A DNA stretch of 64,000 nt from Dankookia rubra (GCF_004355005.1 NZ_SMSJ01000011.1:1-64000); one strand, 5' to 3'. Numbered from the stretch's first letter, positions 35,155 to 44,096 are shown. Numbers and translations are program-made. Notes: generated by a model from the letters alone, not told the origin.

Positions 35155-36984
35155 TCACGCCCGCGGCTTGACCGCGCGCACCAGCAGCGTGCCGGCGGCG
35201 AGGTCGATGGCCTGCGTGCCGTGCCGATTGGTCGCGCGCGCGGTCACCGTGCCGGCGGCGCCGGTGGTCGTCACCGCAGCGGACCATTCGACGAAGGCCG
35301 AGGCCCCGCCGGTGAAGCCGGCCTGGACGAAGTCGCCGTTCTGCACGTTCGGCAGCGTCACCGCCTGCGTCGCGCTGGTGCCGGCGGCGATGCCCGGCGG
35401 GTCGTAGGCGAGCGAGGCCGAGAGTTCCCGCGCGCCCCAGGCACGGCCGGCACCGGCCAGCACCATCGGCGCCTCGGTCGCGGGGACATAGAGCCGGAGC
35501 GACTTCAGCACCGCGGCGGCATTGCCGCCGCGCACGCCGATGACGGCGAAGGCGGCGTCCGGTGCCAGCGTGATGCGCTGCAGCCGGTTCAGCGCCAGGC
35601 CGCCGGTCAGGCTGTCGAGGTCGGCATTTCCCTCCCACCAGTAGGATGGCGCGCCCTGGAACACCGCGTTCATGTTGGACCAGAGCGCCGGCGCGCTGCC
35701 GTCCAGCACGGCCTCCGCCGCGTCGAACTGCATCGCCATCGGCCGCAGCCCGCTGCCCTCGGCCGCCAGGAAGAACTCCTTGCAGGTGCTGCAATCGACG
35801 ACGAAGGCCAGCGCCCGGCTGGTCGGCAGCGTAACCGTGTCGGCGTTCAGCCCGATGCTGGAAAGGCCGGCGAAGCAGAAGCCGTTGAGCGTCGCGGGCG
35901 GTCCGGAAGGGTTGCCGGACAGCACCGCCAGCCCCTCGAAGCCGGTGGAGGCGCTGTCCCAGCGGAAGGCGCGGGCGCGGATGTTGGATGCCTCGGCGAC
36001 CAGCCGGGGCGTGCCGAGCGCGGCAGCGGCCTGGTGCAGCGGCAGCACGGTGCCGCCGGCCCGGGTGGCGCCGGCATAGTCCACCGCGCAGCCGGCGAAG
36101 CCGTAGGTGCCGACATAGCCGACCTCGTAGCGCGCGTCCGAGAATCCCCCGGTATGGCGCGCGACGAAGGGCGAGCAGGCCTCCATCCGCACGCCCTGCG
36201 CGATCAGGCCGCGGCCGTCGACTTCCAGCAGGAAGGGGATGGCATCGACCGTGCCGGGCGTGCCCTGGCGCTGCAGCTCGAAGGCCGGGCCCAGGAAGTG
36301 ATGCGCATTGTGCAGCCGGTAGGCGCCGGCGGCGGCCGAGAGCCGCACGCCGAAGCGGCCGATCCCCGGGTTGGTCCCGCTCGAGCAGGCGAAATGCCCG
36401 CCCTGGTGCCGCAGCGAGTTCATCCAACCGCCGGCGGTCAGCGTGCGCAGGTCGAGGCCGATGCGGTTGTCGACGATGCGGCCGTAGCGCAGGTCGCTGT
36501 CCTCGCAGCCGCGCGCATCGCCCACCAGCTGCACGCCGATGGTGAAGCGCTCGGCACGGCGGATATCGACCACGCAGGCATCGATGTTGCGGATGCGGAT
36601 GCCGACGTCGGCCTCGTCCAGCCAGTCGCTCTGCAGCGCGCGACAGGCCGCGAGTCCGGTATAGGATTTCCGCTGGTTGTTGGCGCTGCCGCCATCGCCG
36701 AGCGTCAGCGCGGCATGGCCGCCCGGCCCGGCATAAAGGATGGTGCCGCGCATCGAGAGCCCCGCCGCGGCGCCCGGCAGCAGCAGCGGCATGGTGGTGC
36801 GGAAGCTGCCCTCGCCGATCTCCAGCAGCTTGCCGCTGGCTGCCGCGGCGTTCATCGCCGCCTGCAGGGCCGGGCCGTCATCCGCCGCACCGTCGCCGAC
36901 CGCGCCGAAGTCGCGGGCCGAGAGGTGCTCGGACAGCTTGTCCTCCACCGTGCGCGGGATGCCGCCGGGGAAGGGGGCGGACAT
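35155..36984 (-). CDS. Phage tailspike-like beta-helix protein
   Basis: A 609-residue protein. The N terminus VEDKLSEHLSARDFGAVGDGAADDGPALQAAMNAA is the pectate-lyase-3/tailspike pattern that opens many phage right-handed beta-helices; the middle is beta-rich and the C-terminal 100 residues form a separate beta domain. Such proteins bind or degrade surface polysaccharide. It begins directly where the preceding tail-fibre frame loses homology, so the two are probably one protein split by a frame change (see 36878-37471). If separate, its ATG is 36984 with GAGGG upstream. Confidence 0.75.
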   Translation of the reverse strand: MSAPFPGGIPRTVEDKLSEHLSARDFGAVGDGAADDGPALQAAMNAAAASGKLLEIGEGSFRTTMPLLLPGAAAGLSMRGTILYAGPGGHAALTLGDGGSANNQRKSYTGLAACRALQSDWLDEADVGIRIRNIDACVVDIRRAERFTIGVQLVGDARGCEDSDLRYGRIVDNRIGLDLRTLTAGGWMNSLRHQGGHFACSSGTNPGIGRFGVRLSAAAGAYRLHNAHHFLGPAFELQRQGTPGTVDAIPFLLEVDGRGLIAQGVRMEACSPFVARHTGGFSDARYEVGYVGTYGFAGCAVDYAGATRAGGTVLPLHQAAAALGTPRLVAEASNIRARAFRWDSASTGFEGLAVLSGNPSGPPATLNGFCFAGLSSIGLNADTVTLPTSRALAFVVDCSTCKEFFLAAEGSGLRPMAMQFDAAEAVLDGSAPALWSNMNAVFQGAPSYWWEGNADLDSLTGGLALNRLQRITLAPDAAFAVIGVRGGNAAAVLKSLRLYVPATEAPMVLAGAGRAWGARELSASLAYDPPGIAAGTSATQAVTLPNVQNGDFVQAGFTGGASAFVEWSAAVTTTGAAGTVTARATNRHGTQAIDLAAGTLLVRAVKPRA

Positions 36985-37471
36985 GGTGCCCTCGCCGCGG
37001 TAAGACCGTGACGCCGCCGGTGCTGTCGAAGCCGAGCAGCCGGTTGGCGCGGACCGCGGGCAGCGGCAGCGTCGCGGCGCCGCCGACCTCGGACGGGTCG
37101 AGCCGCAGTGCGTTGCCGAGCTCCTCCTTCACTTCCTGCAGCGCGGCGACCTGGTAGTCCAGCTCGTCGTTCAGCGTGCGGGCGCGGAGGATGCCGTTGG
37201 CCTGGAAGTCGGTGGTGCGGGCGACCGCCAGGTTGCGCCGCAGCGTGACGCGGCGCGCGGCGGCGGGCGGCGCGTCGAAGACCACGCTGCCGCCCGCCGA
37301 GGCACCGGCGCCGGTGACGCTGTAGCCGGCAGCCTGCACGAGGCCGTCGAGGCGCACCTCGAGATCCGCCTCGGCGAAGATGGGGAAGGGATAGATGAAG
37401 CTCGCCTGGGTACCATCGGCCAGGTACTGCACGCGCGGCGCGACGTCGCCGATCCTGATGTGCTCGTCCAT
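36878..37471 (-). CDS. T7-type tail fibre N-terminal (tail-attachment) domain, frame-broken
   Basis: The open frame has 197 residues; the first about 155 look like the T7 tail-fibre attachment domain (VQYLADGTQASFIYPFPIFAEADLEVRLDG, then RRNLAVARTTDF, LNDELDYQVAALQEV). From about 37002 the frame turns into Arg-rich sequence, while the next frame reads YRGEGTMSAPFPGGIPRTVEDKL straight into the tailspike. Deleting one of the two adjacent T bases on the minus strand (37002-37003) would join them. An indel, an assembly error or programmed frameshifting would each fit. Confidence 0.7.
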   Translation of the reverse strand: MDEHIRIGDVAPRVQYLADGTQASFIYPFPIFAEADLEVRLDGLVQAAGYSVTGAGASAGGSVVFDAPPAAARRVTLRRNLAVARTTDFQANGILRARTLNDELDYQVAALQEVKEELGNALRLDPSEVGGAATLPLPAVRANRLLGFDSTGGVTVLPRRGHHVRPLPRRHPAHGGGQAVRAPLGPRLRRGRRRCGG

Positions 37472-37501
37472 CGGGCGAAGGACTCCGAAAAGAGGGGTGT
37501 G

Positions 37502-37520
37502 GGGGGGACCATGTCCCCCC
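37502..37520. terminator. Hairpin upstream of the tail-fibre gene
   Basis: GGGGGGAC (37502-37509) pairs with GTCCCCCC (37513-37520) around a 3-nt loop. It lies in the 96-nt gap between the small virion protein gene and the tail-fibre gene and could reduce read-through or stabilise mRNA ends. Confidence 0.45.
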
Positions 37521-37567
37521 TTCGGCTGCGCCAGGAGGGTTGGCGTGGCGGCTGCTTGCGCGGCCGG

Positions 37568-38008
37568 CTAGTCCAGCAGGCTGCGGGAGGCGAAGCCGAA
37601 GGTTCGGCCGCTCTGCAGCAGGGCGGAGAAGGTGCCGTCCGGGTTCAGCAGGCTGATGCGGCCCTGCGCCAGGCGGGCGCGCAGCGTCGCGTCGTCGGCG
37701 TTCTGCGCCGCGGCGGCTTCCTGCGTGAGGCCCGCGGTCAGCGCGCCGGCCGAGCCGCCATCGGGCGCGACGCCGGAGGCCGCCAGCCGCGCCCGGGTGG
37801 TGGCGATGGTCTTCGAGAGCGTCAGCGCGCGCTGCTGGGCGTCCTGCTGCTGCTGGGCGAGCAGCGCCTGCTGCCGCGCGGCCTCCTGCTGCTGCGCGAT
37901 CTGCACCTGCGCCTTGTTCAGCGTGTTCTGCTGCTGCGCCTGGCGGACATTGCCGTAGATGGAAGCGCCAGCCCCGACCAGGGTGGCGAGCGAGGCGAGT
38001 GCGGCCAT
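37568..38008 (-). CDS. Small Gln/Ala-rich virion-associated protein
   Basis: A 146-residue protein with a hydrophobic N terminus (ALASLATLVGAGASIYGN) and a Gln/Ala-rich helix. In T7-like order this slot holds the internal virion core proteins (gp13-gp16), which are far larger; only this short one is present. Its ATG shares one base with the stop of the tail tubular B gene. Confidence 0.6.
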   Translation of the reverse strand: MAALASLATLVGAGASIYGNVRQAQQQNTLNKAQVQIAQQQEAARQQALLAQQQQDAQQRALTLSKTIATTRARLAASGVAPDGGSAGALTAGLTQEAAAAQNADDATLRARLAQGRISLLNPDGTFSALLQSGRTFGFASRSLLD

Positions 38009-39882
38009 CAGTCGGTGATCCTCATGTCCGTGGTGACGGAAAGCAGCGTCATCGGCAGCGGCGTGTCGTCGGCGATGCGCCAGAGCGGCGCCAGCGCATC
38101 GCGCTGCCAGCCGATGCCGCGCAGCCGGACGTCGCCGGTGAAGGCGGGCGGCGCCGCGTCCAGCAGCGCGGTGCCGAGCCGGCGGAAGGTGACGGGCACC
38201 GGCCCGCGGCCGAGATCGACCGCGAGCGCCTTGGTTTCCAGCAGCCGGAAGGTGACTGCGACCAGACGCAGCGGCGCCGCGCCAATGCCGCCGGGGATGG
38301 CCAGGTCGGCGGGCAGCGGATGGATCTCGTGCGCGAAGGGCAGGCCGGCCTGGACGCTCCGCGCCGGCGGGTCGAGCGTGACCGCGCCGGCGGTGACCGT
38401 CGCGGTGCCGCGCGGCGCGCCGTCGGCGAGGATGCCGAGGGTGCGGCCTTCGAGGTGGCCGAGGCCGGACCAGATGTCCTGTTCCGCCGCCGCGCTGCCA
38501 TCCAGCGCGGCGTCGAGCGCACATGTGTCGTCGAAGCGCTCGAGCCGCGGCTTGCCGGCGCGCTCCACCACCGCCCAGACCTTGCCCTCGATATCGGCCA
38601 GCGAGCGGACCAGGCCGTCGGTCTCCTGGCCGGTCCAGGCGGTGACCTGCTCGGCGCGGTAGAGGGTCAGCGTCGCCAGCCGGCCATCGGCCATGGCCAC
38701 GTGCAGCAGGCGGCGGCGCTGGTCGTAGGTCATCGCCACCGGGTCCCGCACCAGGTGCTGCGAGACCAGCGCCAGGTCGTTCGCCTGGTAGAGCTGCTGC
38801 AGGTCGGTATAGGTGAACTCGAAGATTCCCCGCCCGCTGCGCGCGGCGAAGATGGTCGAGCCGTCGACGTCCACCGGCTGCACCAGCCGCGCGACCGGCG
38901 AGCCGACACGGGTCTGCCGGTTGAGCTGGATGCTGCCCGGCGTCAGCGGCGTGCCGCTCACCATCCATTCGGCGCCCGAGGTGAAGACCTGCAGGTGCTG
39001 GCCGGAGAAGACGCCGCGGATCGCGTTCACCTGGTCGGAGACCAGGCCGAACTCGATCGCCTGGTCGTCGAGCCCGGTGCCGGGGTCGAAGTTGAACAGG
39101 TCGCCGGTGCGCGACAGCCAGAGCCGGTTGGGCAGGTCGCGCGATCCGCCCAGAACCAGCCTGTCCTGGTGGAAGCAGAGCGTGACGGGCCAGCCGCGCA
39201 CGGCGGAGAAGGCGGCCTCGTCCCAGTCCGCCGTCGCGGCGGTGCCGGACAGCGTCTCCTCCACCGTCGCCGTCGCCTGCGTCGCGCCGGCGACGGCGGT
39301 GACCAGCAGGCGCTTGCCGCCGAAGCGGAACCGCACGCCGGCATGGCCGGGCTGGAAGACGGCGGCGGAGGCGGTCAGCGTCACCGTGCCGGTGGTGGCG
39401 GAGGCCGCGAGTGTGGCATCGGAGAAGCGGTGGAAGGGCTCGCGCGAGAAGCTCCAGGGCGCCACGCTCCAGGCGGTGTGGCTGGTGCGGGTGACGCGCT
39501 GCGGCACCATGTCGGGGTGGCAGAGCAGCAGCGTGTCGGCGCTCTGCGTAAAGGCCAGTTGCGGCAGCATCGCCGCGGTCCAGGGGCCGGCGACCTGCGC
39601 CACCTGCGCGTCGCCGACGAAGACGGCAAGCGCGCCTTCGGTCAGCACCAGCAGGTAGGCCTGCTCGGTGTTGAACTCGAAGGCGATCAGCTTCGCATCC
39701 CCCGGCAGCATCGCCACGTGGCGCAGGCCGGGGCGGCGGGTGACGCCGCCGGTCGGCTGGATGAAGACGTTGCGCAAGCGCCGCGCGCCGTTGGCGGTGG
39801 CGCGCAGGTCGGGCCGGCCGAGCAGCTCGGGCGCCAGCTCGCCGGCGGTGAAGCTGGTCTTCAGCGTACGGATCTGCGCCAT
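38008..39882 (-). CDS. T7 gp12-like tail tubular protein B (nozzle)
   Basis: A 624-residue beta-rich protein. The N-terminal FTAGELAPELLGRPDL with GARRLRNVFIQPTGGVTRRPGLRHV is the well-known start of podovirus tail tubular B proteins, and the DLFNFDPGTGLDDQAIEF segment is also diagnostic. It would form the hexameric tail nozzle. Start at 39882, two bases after the tail tubular A stop. Confidence 0.85.
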   Translation of the reverse strand: MAQIRTLKTSFTAGELAPELLGRPDLRATANGARRLRNVFIQPTGGVTRRPGLRHVAMLPGDAKLIAFEFNTEQAYLLVLTEGALAVFVGDAQVAQVAGPWTAAMLPQLAFTQSADTLLLCHPDMVPQRVTRTSHTAWSVAPWSFSREPFHRFSDATLAASATTGTVTLTASAAVFQPGHAGVRFRFGGKRLLVTAVAGATQATATVEETLSGTAATADWDEAAFSAVRGWPVTLCFHQDRLVLGGSRDLPNRLWLSRTGDLFNFDPGTGLDDQAIEFGLVSDQVNAIRGVFSGQHLQVFTSGAEWMVSGTPLTPGSIQLNRQTRVGSPVARLVQPVDVDGSTIFAARSGRGIFEFTYTDLQQLYQANDLALVSQHLVRDPVAMTYDQRRRLLHVAMADGRLATLTLYRAEQVTAWTGQETDGLVRSLADIEGKVWAVVERAGKPRLERFDDTCALDAALDGSAAAEQDIWSGLGHLEGRTLGILADGAPRGTATVTAGAVTLDPPARSVQAGLPFAHEIHPLPADLAIPGGIGAAPLRLVAVTFRLLETKALAVDLGRGPVPVTFRRLGTALLDAAPPAFTGDVRLRGIGWQRDALAPLWRIADDTPLPMTLLSVTTDMRITD

Positions 39883-39884
39883 GC

Positions 39885-40454
39885 TCAGCCCCGCACCGAA
39901 ACCAGCGGGAAATCCTCGATCGCGCGCGGCGTCGCCTGCTGGCTGTCGGCCCGGCGTGCCGCGCGGAACTCGGCCTCGGCCTGCGCCGCCAGCAGCTGGG
40001 CGCGGGCGGTGTTCTCGGTCACGGGGATGCAGAACTCGGCGGCCAGGCGGGCGACAAGGGCGGCGGCGAAATGCGGCGGGAAGCCGCTCTCCTCCGGGCG
40101 GAATATATGGGTCAGCACCACCTGTTCGGCGTCGCAGTGCAGCCGGTCCTCGAGGATCCGGTAGGCGAGGCCGCGGCCGCGATCCGGATGGCCGGCCGAG
40201 AGCGTGCGGAGGATGTTCGCGGGCAGCTGGAAGGCGTGCCGGAAATCCGCCGTCGGCATCGCCGCCAGCCGCGGCAGCGTCGCCTGGGCAGTGGCGAAGC
40301 TCCAGGGGTGGGCCGCCAGCAGCGCGTCGCGGATGCCGGGATAGAGGTTGGCCGCGACTTCGGCCTCGGCGGTGCCTTCGTCGAGCGAGGCGATGGGCTG
40401 AGCGCCGAGCTTCAGCAGCGCGCGCGCGCAGAGCGCGAGGGCGGAGAGGGCCAT
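39885..40454 (-). CDS. T7 gp11-like tail tubular protein A (gatekeeper)
   Basis: A 189-residue protein starting MALSALALCARALLKLGAQPIASLDEGTAEAEVAANLYPGIRDALLAAHPWSFA in pattern, typical of the gp11 family that forms the ring between portal and nozzle. Start at 40454. Together with the tail tubular B gene it defines a short-tailed (podovirus) architecture. Confidence 0.8.
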   Translation of the reverse strand: MALSALALCARALLKLGAQPIASLDEGTAEAEVAANLYPGIRDALLAAHPWSFATAQATLPRLAAMPTADFRHAFQLPANILRTLSAGHPDRGRGLAYRILEDRLHCDAEQVVLTHIFRPEESGFPPHFAAALVARLAAEFCIPVTENTARAQLLAAQAEAEFRAARRADSQQATPRAIEDFPLVSVRG

Positions 40455-40481
40455 CGGGGAACTCCGGCATGAGGGGGACGT

Positions 40482-40507
40482 GGCCCCGTCCCGGACGGGA
40501 CGGGGCC
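40482..40507 (-). terminator. Post-capsid hairpin (T7 T-phi-like position)
   Basis: GGCCCCGTCCC (40482-40492) pairs perfectly with GGGACGGGGCC (40497-40507), loop GGAC. It lies right after the capsid gene and before tail tubular A, the place of the T-phi terminator in T7, where it allows capsid over-expression. There is no T-run, so partial termination or mRNA protection is a guess. Confidence 0.55.
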
Positions 40508-40518
40508 GGGATGCGCCG

Positions 40519-41352
40519 CTATTCCTTGCAGCGCATGCGGACGAGGCCGGTATCGGCCACCAGCACCGCGCCCTGGCTCATCATCGTGTTGACGAAATGC
40601 GCGGCGCGGTCGCCGTGCCAGGTGATGTCGGTGCTGATCTCGGCCGCCGCGGCATGGCCGATGGCGGTCTTGTGGTAGAAGTAGCAGTAGCGGAGCGCGC
40701 CGTTCCTGGTCAGGCCGCTGTGCGGGATCCAGGTGGCGCCGAGCCAGCGCTTCGCCTGCGTGCCCTTCCACGGCAGCTCGGCATCGCCGACGTACTGCGC
40801 ATTGGCGAATTCCTGGATGGTCAGCAGCTCGCTCCACTGCTTCCAGCCGACCACGGCAAAGCGCTGGCCGTCATCCGGCACGTCGGCATTGCCGAGCATC
40901 TGGAAGGCCAGCAGCACCTTGGCGCGGGTCAGGCCGTCGGTGTCGGTCTCGCCGCTGCCGGTGCCGACCGCCTCCCGCGTGCCGCTGTCCATCGCCGAGA
41001 TGATCAGCTCGTCGGTCTTGCGGCCGAGGGCATAGGCGCCGGCATTGGCCGCCACCGTGCGCTCGTCGATGTTGGTCTTCAGCTCGTCCATCCGGTCGAC
41101 CCAGTCGCCGGCGTAGTAGTCCTGCAGGAAGCACTCGACCGAGGTGTGGTCGATGTTCATCACCGGGACGACGCCGTTGCGCGCCTTGGCTGCGGCGGTG
41201 CCGGTGCCGACCTTCTGGAAGATGGTGGAGGCGCCGCGCACCTCCGACTTGCTGCGCACGGTCGGGCGCAGCTTGGAGCCCTGGCGCTGGTAGGCCTCCT
41301 GCACCTCGGCCTGGTACTGCTTGATGAAGGCCTGGTCGATCGAAGCGGACAT
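40519..41352 (-). CDS. Phage major capsid protein
   Basis: A 277-residue protein. The N-terminal helix AFIKQYQAEVQEAYQRQGSKLRPTVR and the ELPWKGTQAKRWLGATWIPHSGL and RCYFYHKTAIGHA-like segments match podovirus-type HK97-fold capsid proteins. It follows a scaffold gene and precedes the tail tubular genes, as in T7. AAGGA is placed about 8 nt before the ATG at 41352. Confidence 0.8.
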   Translation of the reverse strand: MSASIDQAFIKQYQAEVQEAYQRQGSKLRPTVRSKSEVRGASTIFQKVGTGTAAAKARNGVVPVMNIDHTSVECFLQDYYAGDWVDRMDELKTNIDERTVAANAGAYALGRKTDELIISAMDSGTREAVGTGSGETDTDGLTRAKVLLAFQMLGNADVPDDGQRFAVVGWKQWSELLTIQEFANAQYVGDAELPWKGTQAKRWLGATWIPHSGLTRNGALRYCYFYHKTAIGHAAAAEISTDITWHGDRAAHFVNTMMSQGAVLVADTGLVRMRCKE

Positions 41353-41383
41353 GCTGCGGTCCTTCTCTGCGGTTCGGGGAAAT

Positions 41384-41429
41384 GCGCGCCGTGCCGGTTG
41401 GCCGGCGATGCCGGGCCGGCACGGCGCGC
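41384..41429. other. Long hairpin in the 303-base scaffold-capsid gap
   Basis: GCGCGCCGTGCCGG (41384-41397) pairs perfectly over 14 bp with CCGGCACGGCGCGC (41416-41429), 18-nt loop. It is about 30 nt before the capsid start on the minus strand and could be an attenuator or a 5' mRNA stabiliser. The gap 41353-41655 is otherwise very GC-rich, with further short palindromes and no gene. Confidence 0.55.
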
Positions 41430-41655
41430 GCGGCCGCGCGCCCGCATCTGCGGGTTGGGCGCGGCCGTGAAGGGGGCGGGGGCGGGCGGCGCGCGGCAGC
41501 CTCAAGGCCGGCGCAGCCGCCCGCCCCCGGAACGGGGCACCCGCGCGGCAGGCCGCGCGAGCGCCCCGTGCGGCGGGGCGAGCGTCAGGGGGGTGGGGCG
41601 CTCGAGCCCCGCCGGATCAGCCAGGCGAGATCGCCGGCGGGGATCCCGCCCGCGG

Positions 41656-42384
41656 TCAGTTGCCGACCAGGCGGCGGAAGCCGTCGGTCACGCGCTGGAT
41701 GAACTGCGGGTCGCGCGCCCGCCAGTAGCGCGGGTCGCGCATCATCGCCCGCAGCTCCGTCTCGCTTTCGGCCGCGGGCGCGACGGCGTCGCGGCCGAGG
41801 CCGGGCTCCTGCCCGCGCATCATCTGCTCCAGCGCCATGACGCCCTCGGCGGTCGAGGACAGCGCGGCATAGACCGGCGGCGGCAGCCTGGCCTGGCCCC
41901 AGGCGGCGAGCTGCGCGGCCATGCGGCGGAAGCCGTCCTCCCCGCCATAGTGCTGGATCAGCACGGCGCGCTGCCGGTCGGCCTCGTATTGCGCCGCGGC
42001 CTCGGCGATCAGCGGCAGCAGGCGTTCGGCCGCCAGGTCGTACACCAGCTGCGCCTGGTCGTTGGTGAAGTGGGCCGCGTGCAGCCTTCCGTTGATCTCG
42101 GCATCGGCGCAGCAGAGGTCGTGCGGCGCGGCGATGTCGTAGCCCTCCGGCGCCTCGGGGATGCCCATGGCCTGGCGGAAGCGGGTCAGCTCCTCGGGCG
42201 GCGCGTCCGGTGCCGGGCGGCCGGCGCGCTGCGACATCCGGCGCTCGAGCTCCAGGTAGGATTTCAGCAGCGCGTCGACGCGCACCGCGCCGGCCGCGTC
42301 GCGGAACTTCTCGGGGATGTCCTTCGGGGGCAGCTCCGGCATCAGCGGCGCGGCGTCAGTCGGCTGCAGCAGGTCCTCGGGCAT
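41656..42384 (-). CDS. Phage scaffolding protein
   Basis: A 242-residue acidic helical protein: FRDAAGAVRVDALLKSYLELERRMSQRAG near the N terminus and GYDIAAPHDLCCADAEIN in the middle, typical of podovirus scaffold proteins encoded between portal and capsid. It would direct procapsid assembly and be lost on packaging. ATG 42384 is preferred, with GGAG 8 nt upstream; a GTG at 42393 overlaps the portal stop. Confidence 0.77.
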   Translation of the reverse strand: MPEDLLQPTDAAPLMPELPPKDIPEKFRDAAGAVRVDALLKSYLELERRMSQRAGRPAPDAPPEELTRFRQAMGIPEAPEGYDIAAPHDLCCADAEINGRLHAAHFTNDQAQLVYDLAAERLLPLIAEAAAQYEADRQRAVLIQHYGGEDGFRRMAAQLAAWGQARLPPPVYAALSSTAEGVMALEQMMRGQEPGLGRDAVAPAAESETELRAMMRDPRYWRARDPQFIQRVTDGFRRLVGN

Positions 42385-42389
42385 GCGGG

Positions 42390-43793
42390 TCACTCCCGGA
42401 TGGGGTTGTTGGGAACAAGCACATCGGCCGGCGCGCCGAGCGTCTTCGCCAGCCAGCGCGTCGCGGCGGCGGCATCCAGCTGCGCCGCGGCATCGCCGCC
42501 GAGCGAGCCGACCGCCTGCAGGAACAGCAGCGTGTTCGCCGCGTCGGCGCGGCCCTGCAGGCGGGCCAGCGGGCTTTCGTAGCGCAGCGCCACGTCGCGC
42601 CCGTCGAGCCGCAGCGGCGGGATCTCGCCGCGGCGCCTGAGGATCGCCAGGCAGCGCGTGACGAGCGGCGTCAGCAGCTCGGCCTGCAGCCTTCCATAGG
42701 TCGCGCCGAGCAGCCGCGATGCCTGGGCGCCGCGTTCCAGCACCTCGGTCGCCGTCATCGGCGCCGATTGCAGCGGGCCGATCCGGTCGGCCAGCAGCGC
42801 GGTGCGGATGCGCGCGCGCAGGTCCTGCAGCACGAGCTGGGAAACGTCGAAATTGCCGGGTGCGGCCAGCGGCGTGAGGCCGGCGCTGCCCGGCGCCTTC
42901 GGGATGATGGCACCGGGGACGAGCTTCACCGTATCCGGGTTCAGCACGCCGTCATCCTCGGCCTGCCAGATGCCGGTAACCGCGATGGAGGCGTTCTTCA
43001 GGGCCAGCTCGACCACCTTGTTGGCGGTGCGGATGTCGGGCAGCGCCTTCATGACGGGGCCGCGGCCATAGGTCTCGCCCGGCGCCTTCAGCCAGCGGAA
43101 GGCGATGGCCGGGCTTTCGGCGAAGCGGCCCTCGGCCAGCAGCAGCGGCGCAGCGGGATCGGCGAGGATCGCGGCGTAGCGGGTGGTGCCGCGGTCCGGC
43201 CAGACCGCTTCCAGCACCGGGTGCTGCGTCGGGTCCCCGGCGTCGCGGGTCAGCGCGGCGGGCAGGGCGGCGCCGGGGAAGCGGGCGCGGAGCTGCGCCG
43301 CGGTCAGCCGCGCCTGACGCCAGATGGTGGAGAGCCGGCCATCCGGCCCTTCCTCCAGCACCGCGGTCCGCACCGGCACCGCGGTGAAGCGCAGCGCCGA
43401 GGCCTCGCCGAGCGGCGCTTCCTCGACCAGCAGCAGCCCGGTCCCGGCGACCACCAGGTCGAGGAAGGCCTGGTGCATCTCGACGGTGAAGTTGGACCGG
43501 TCGAGATGCCCCTGCAGCGCCGCCGCTGCGTCCTCCAGGGCCTCGGCCGCAGCGCGGTCCTCGACGGGCCGGGCGGGCGCCAGCCCGAACCAGCGGGACC
43601 AGGGCGGGGTCAGCTCCGCCAGCAGGGAGGCGGCGAGCTGCTCGGCGCCATCCGCCGCGGTCGCGTCGAACAGCGCGGCGCCGGCGGCGGGGCCGGGCAG
43701 GACATGGTCGTAGCAGGCCTGCCAGAGCGGCTCGAGCGGGCGGCGCCGCTCCACCGCCGCGGCGTGGCGGGCAAGGATCTCGGTCGGGTCCAT
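42390..43793 (-). CDS. Phage portal (head-to-tail connector, T7 gp8-like)
   Basis: A 467-residue portal of the podovirus head-tail connector family (PF12236 type). The block LKAPGETYGRGPVMKALPDIRTANKVVELALKNASIA is the family signature; an N-terminal helix RRRPLEPLWQACYDHVLP also matches. It forms the dodecameric ring for DNA entry and tail attachment. It overlaps neither neighbour; the scaffold gene follows after 5 nt. Confidence 0.87.
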   Translation of the reverse strand: MDPTEILARHAAAVERRRPLEPLWQACYDHVLPGPAAGAALFDATAADGAEQLAASLLAELTPPWSRWFGLAPARPVEDRAAAEALEDAAAALQGHLDRSNFTVEMHQAFLDLVVAGTGLLLVEEAPLGEASALRFTAVPVRTAVLEEGPDGRLSTIWRQARLTAAQLRARFPGAALPAALTRDAGDPTQHPVLEAVWPDRGTTRYAAILADPAAPLLLAEGRFAESPAIAFRWLKAPGETYGRGPVMKALPDIRTANKVVELALKNASIAVTGIWQAEDDGVLNPDTVKLVPGAIIPKAPGSAGLTPLAAPGNFDVSQLVLQDLRARIRTALLADRIGPLQSAPMTATEVLERGAQASRLLGATYGRLQAELLTPLVTRCLAILRRRGEIPPLRLDGRDVALRYESPLARLQGRADAANTLLFLQAVGSLGGDAAAQLDAAAATRWLAKTLGAPADVLVPNNPIRE

Positions 43794-43796
43794 GGC

Positions 43797-44018
43797 CTAT
43801 TCCCCCAGCAGGGATTTGCGGGAGGTGGCGGGCAATGCCCCGAGCACCCCGCGGGCGGAGGTGGCGATGGTGCCTTCCAGCCCGCGCGCGGCGCGGTCGC
43901 GGGCGGCGGCGCGGGCCGCCTCGCCCTGCTGTTCGGGCGGGGGCGGGGCCGGAGCCGGCCCGGGCTGTGGCGCCGGCGGGACGACGACCGGCTTCGGGGC
44001 ACGGAACAGGCCACCCAT
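43797..44018 (-). CDS. Small Pro-rich phage protein
   Basis: A 73-residue protein starting MGGLFRAPKPVVVPPAP, a pattern seen in small proteins preceding portals in alphaproteobacterial phages. Function unknown. The stop is 3 nt before the portal start, so co-translation is likely. A GTG start at 44027 is possible. Confidence 0.6.
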   Translation of the reverse strand: MGGLFRAPKPVVVPPAPQPGPAPAPPPPEQQGEAARAAARDRAARGLEGTIATSARGVLGALPATSRKSLLGE

Positions 44019-44060
44019 GCGCGTCACCTCGATCTGTTGGGGATGCCGGGCCCGAAAAGC

Positions 44061-44096
44061 CCGAAGGCCCGCCCCTGGCGAGGGGCGGGCCTTCGG
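44061..44096 (-). terminator. Strong Rho-independent terminator
   Basis: CCGAAGGCCCGCCCCT (44061-44076) pairs over 16 bp with AGGGGCGGGCCTTCGG (44081-44096), loop GGCG. On the minus strand it is followed by GGGCTTTTCG, so it reads as a terminator after the two genes at 44161-45053. The structural genes to the left would then need their own promoter or read-through. Confidence 0.8.

Noticed and set aside
2700-37010. Treating all one-base frame breaks as biological pseudogenes
   Set aside because: Several breaks are simple one-base slips, one of them in a G run, as seen in assembly errors, so I kept the genes as coding with a note except for the pieces lacking any start.
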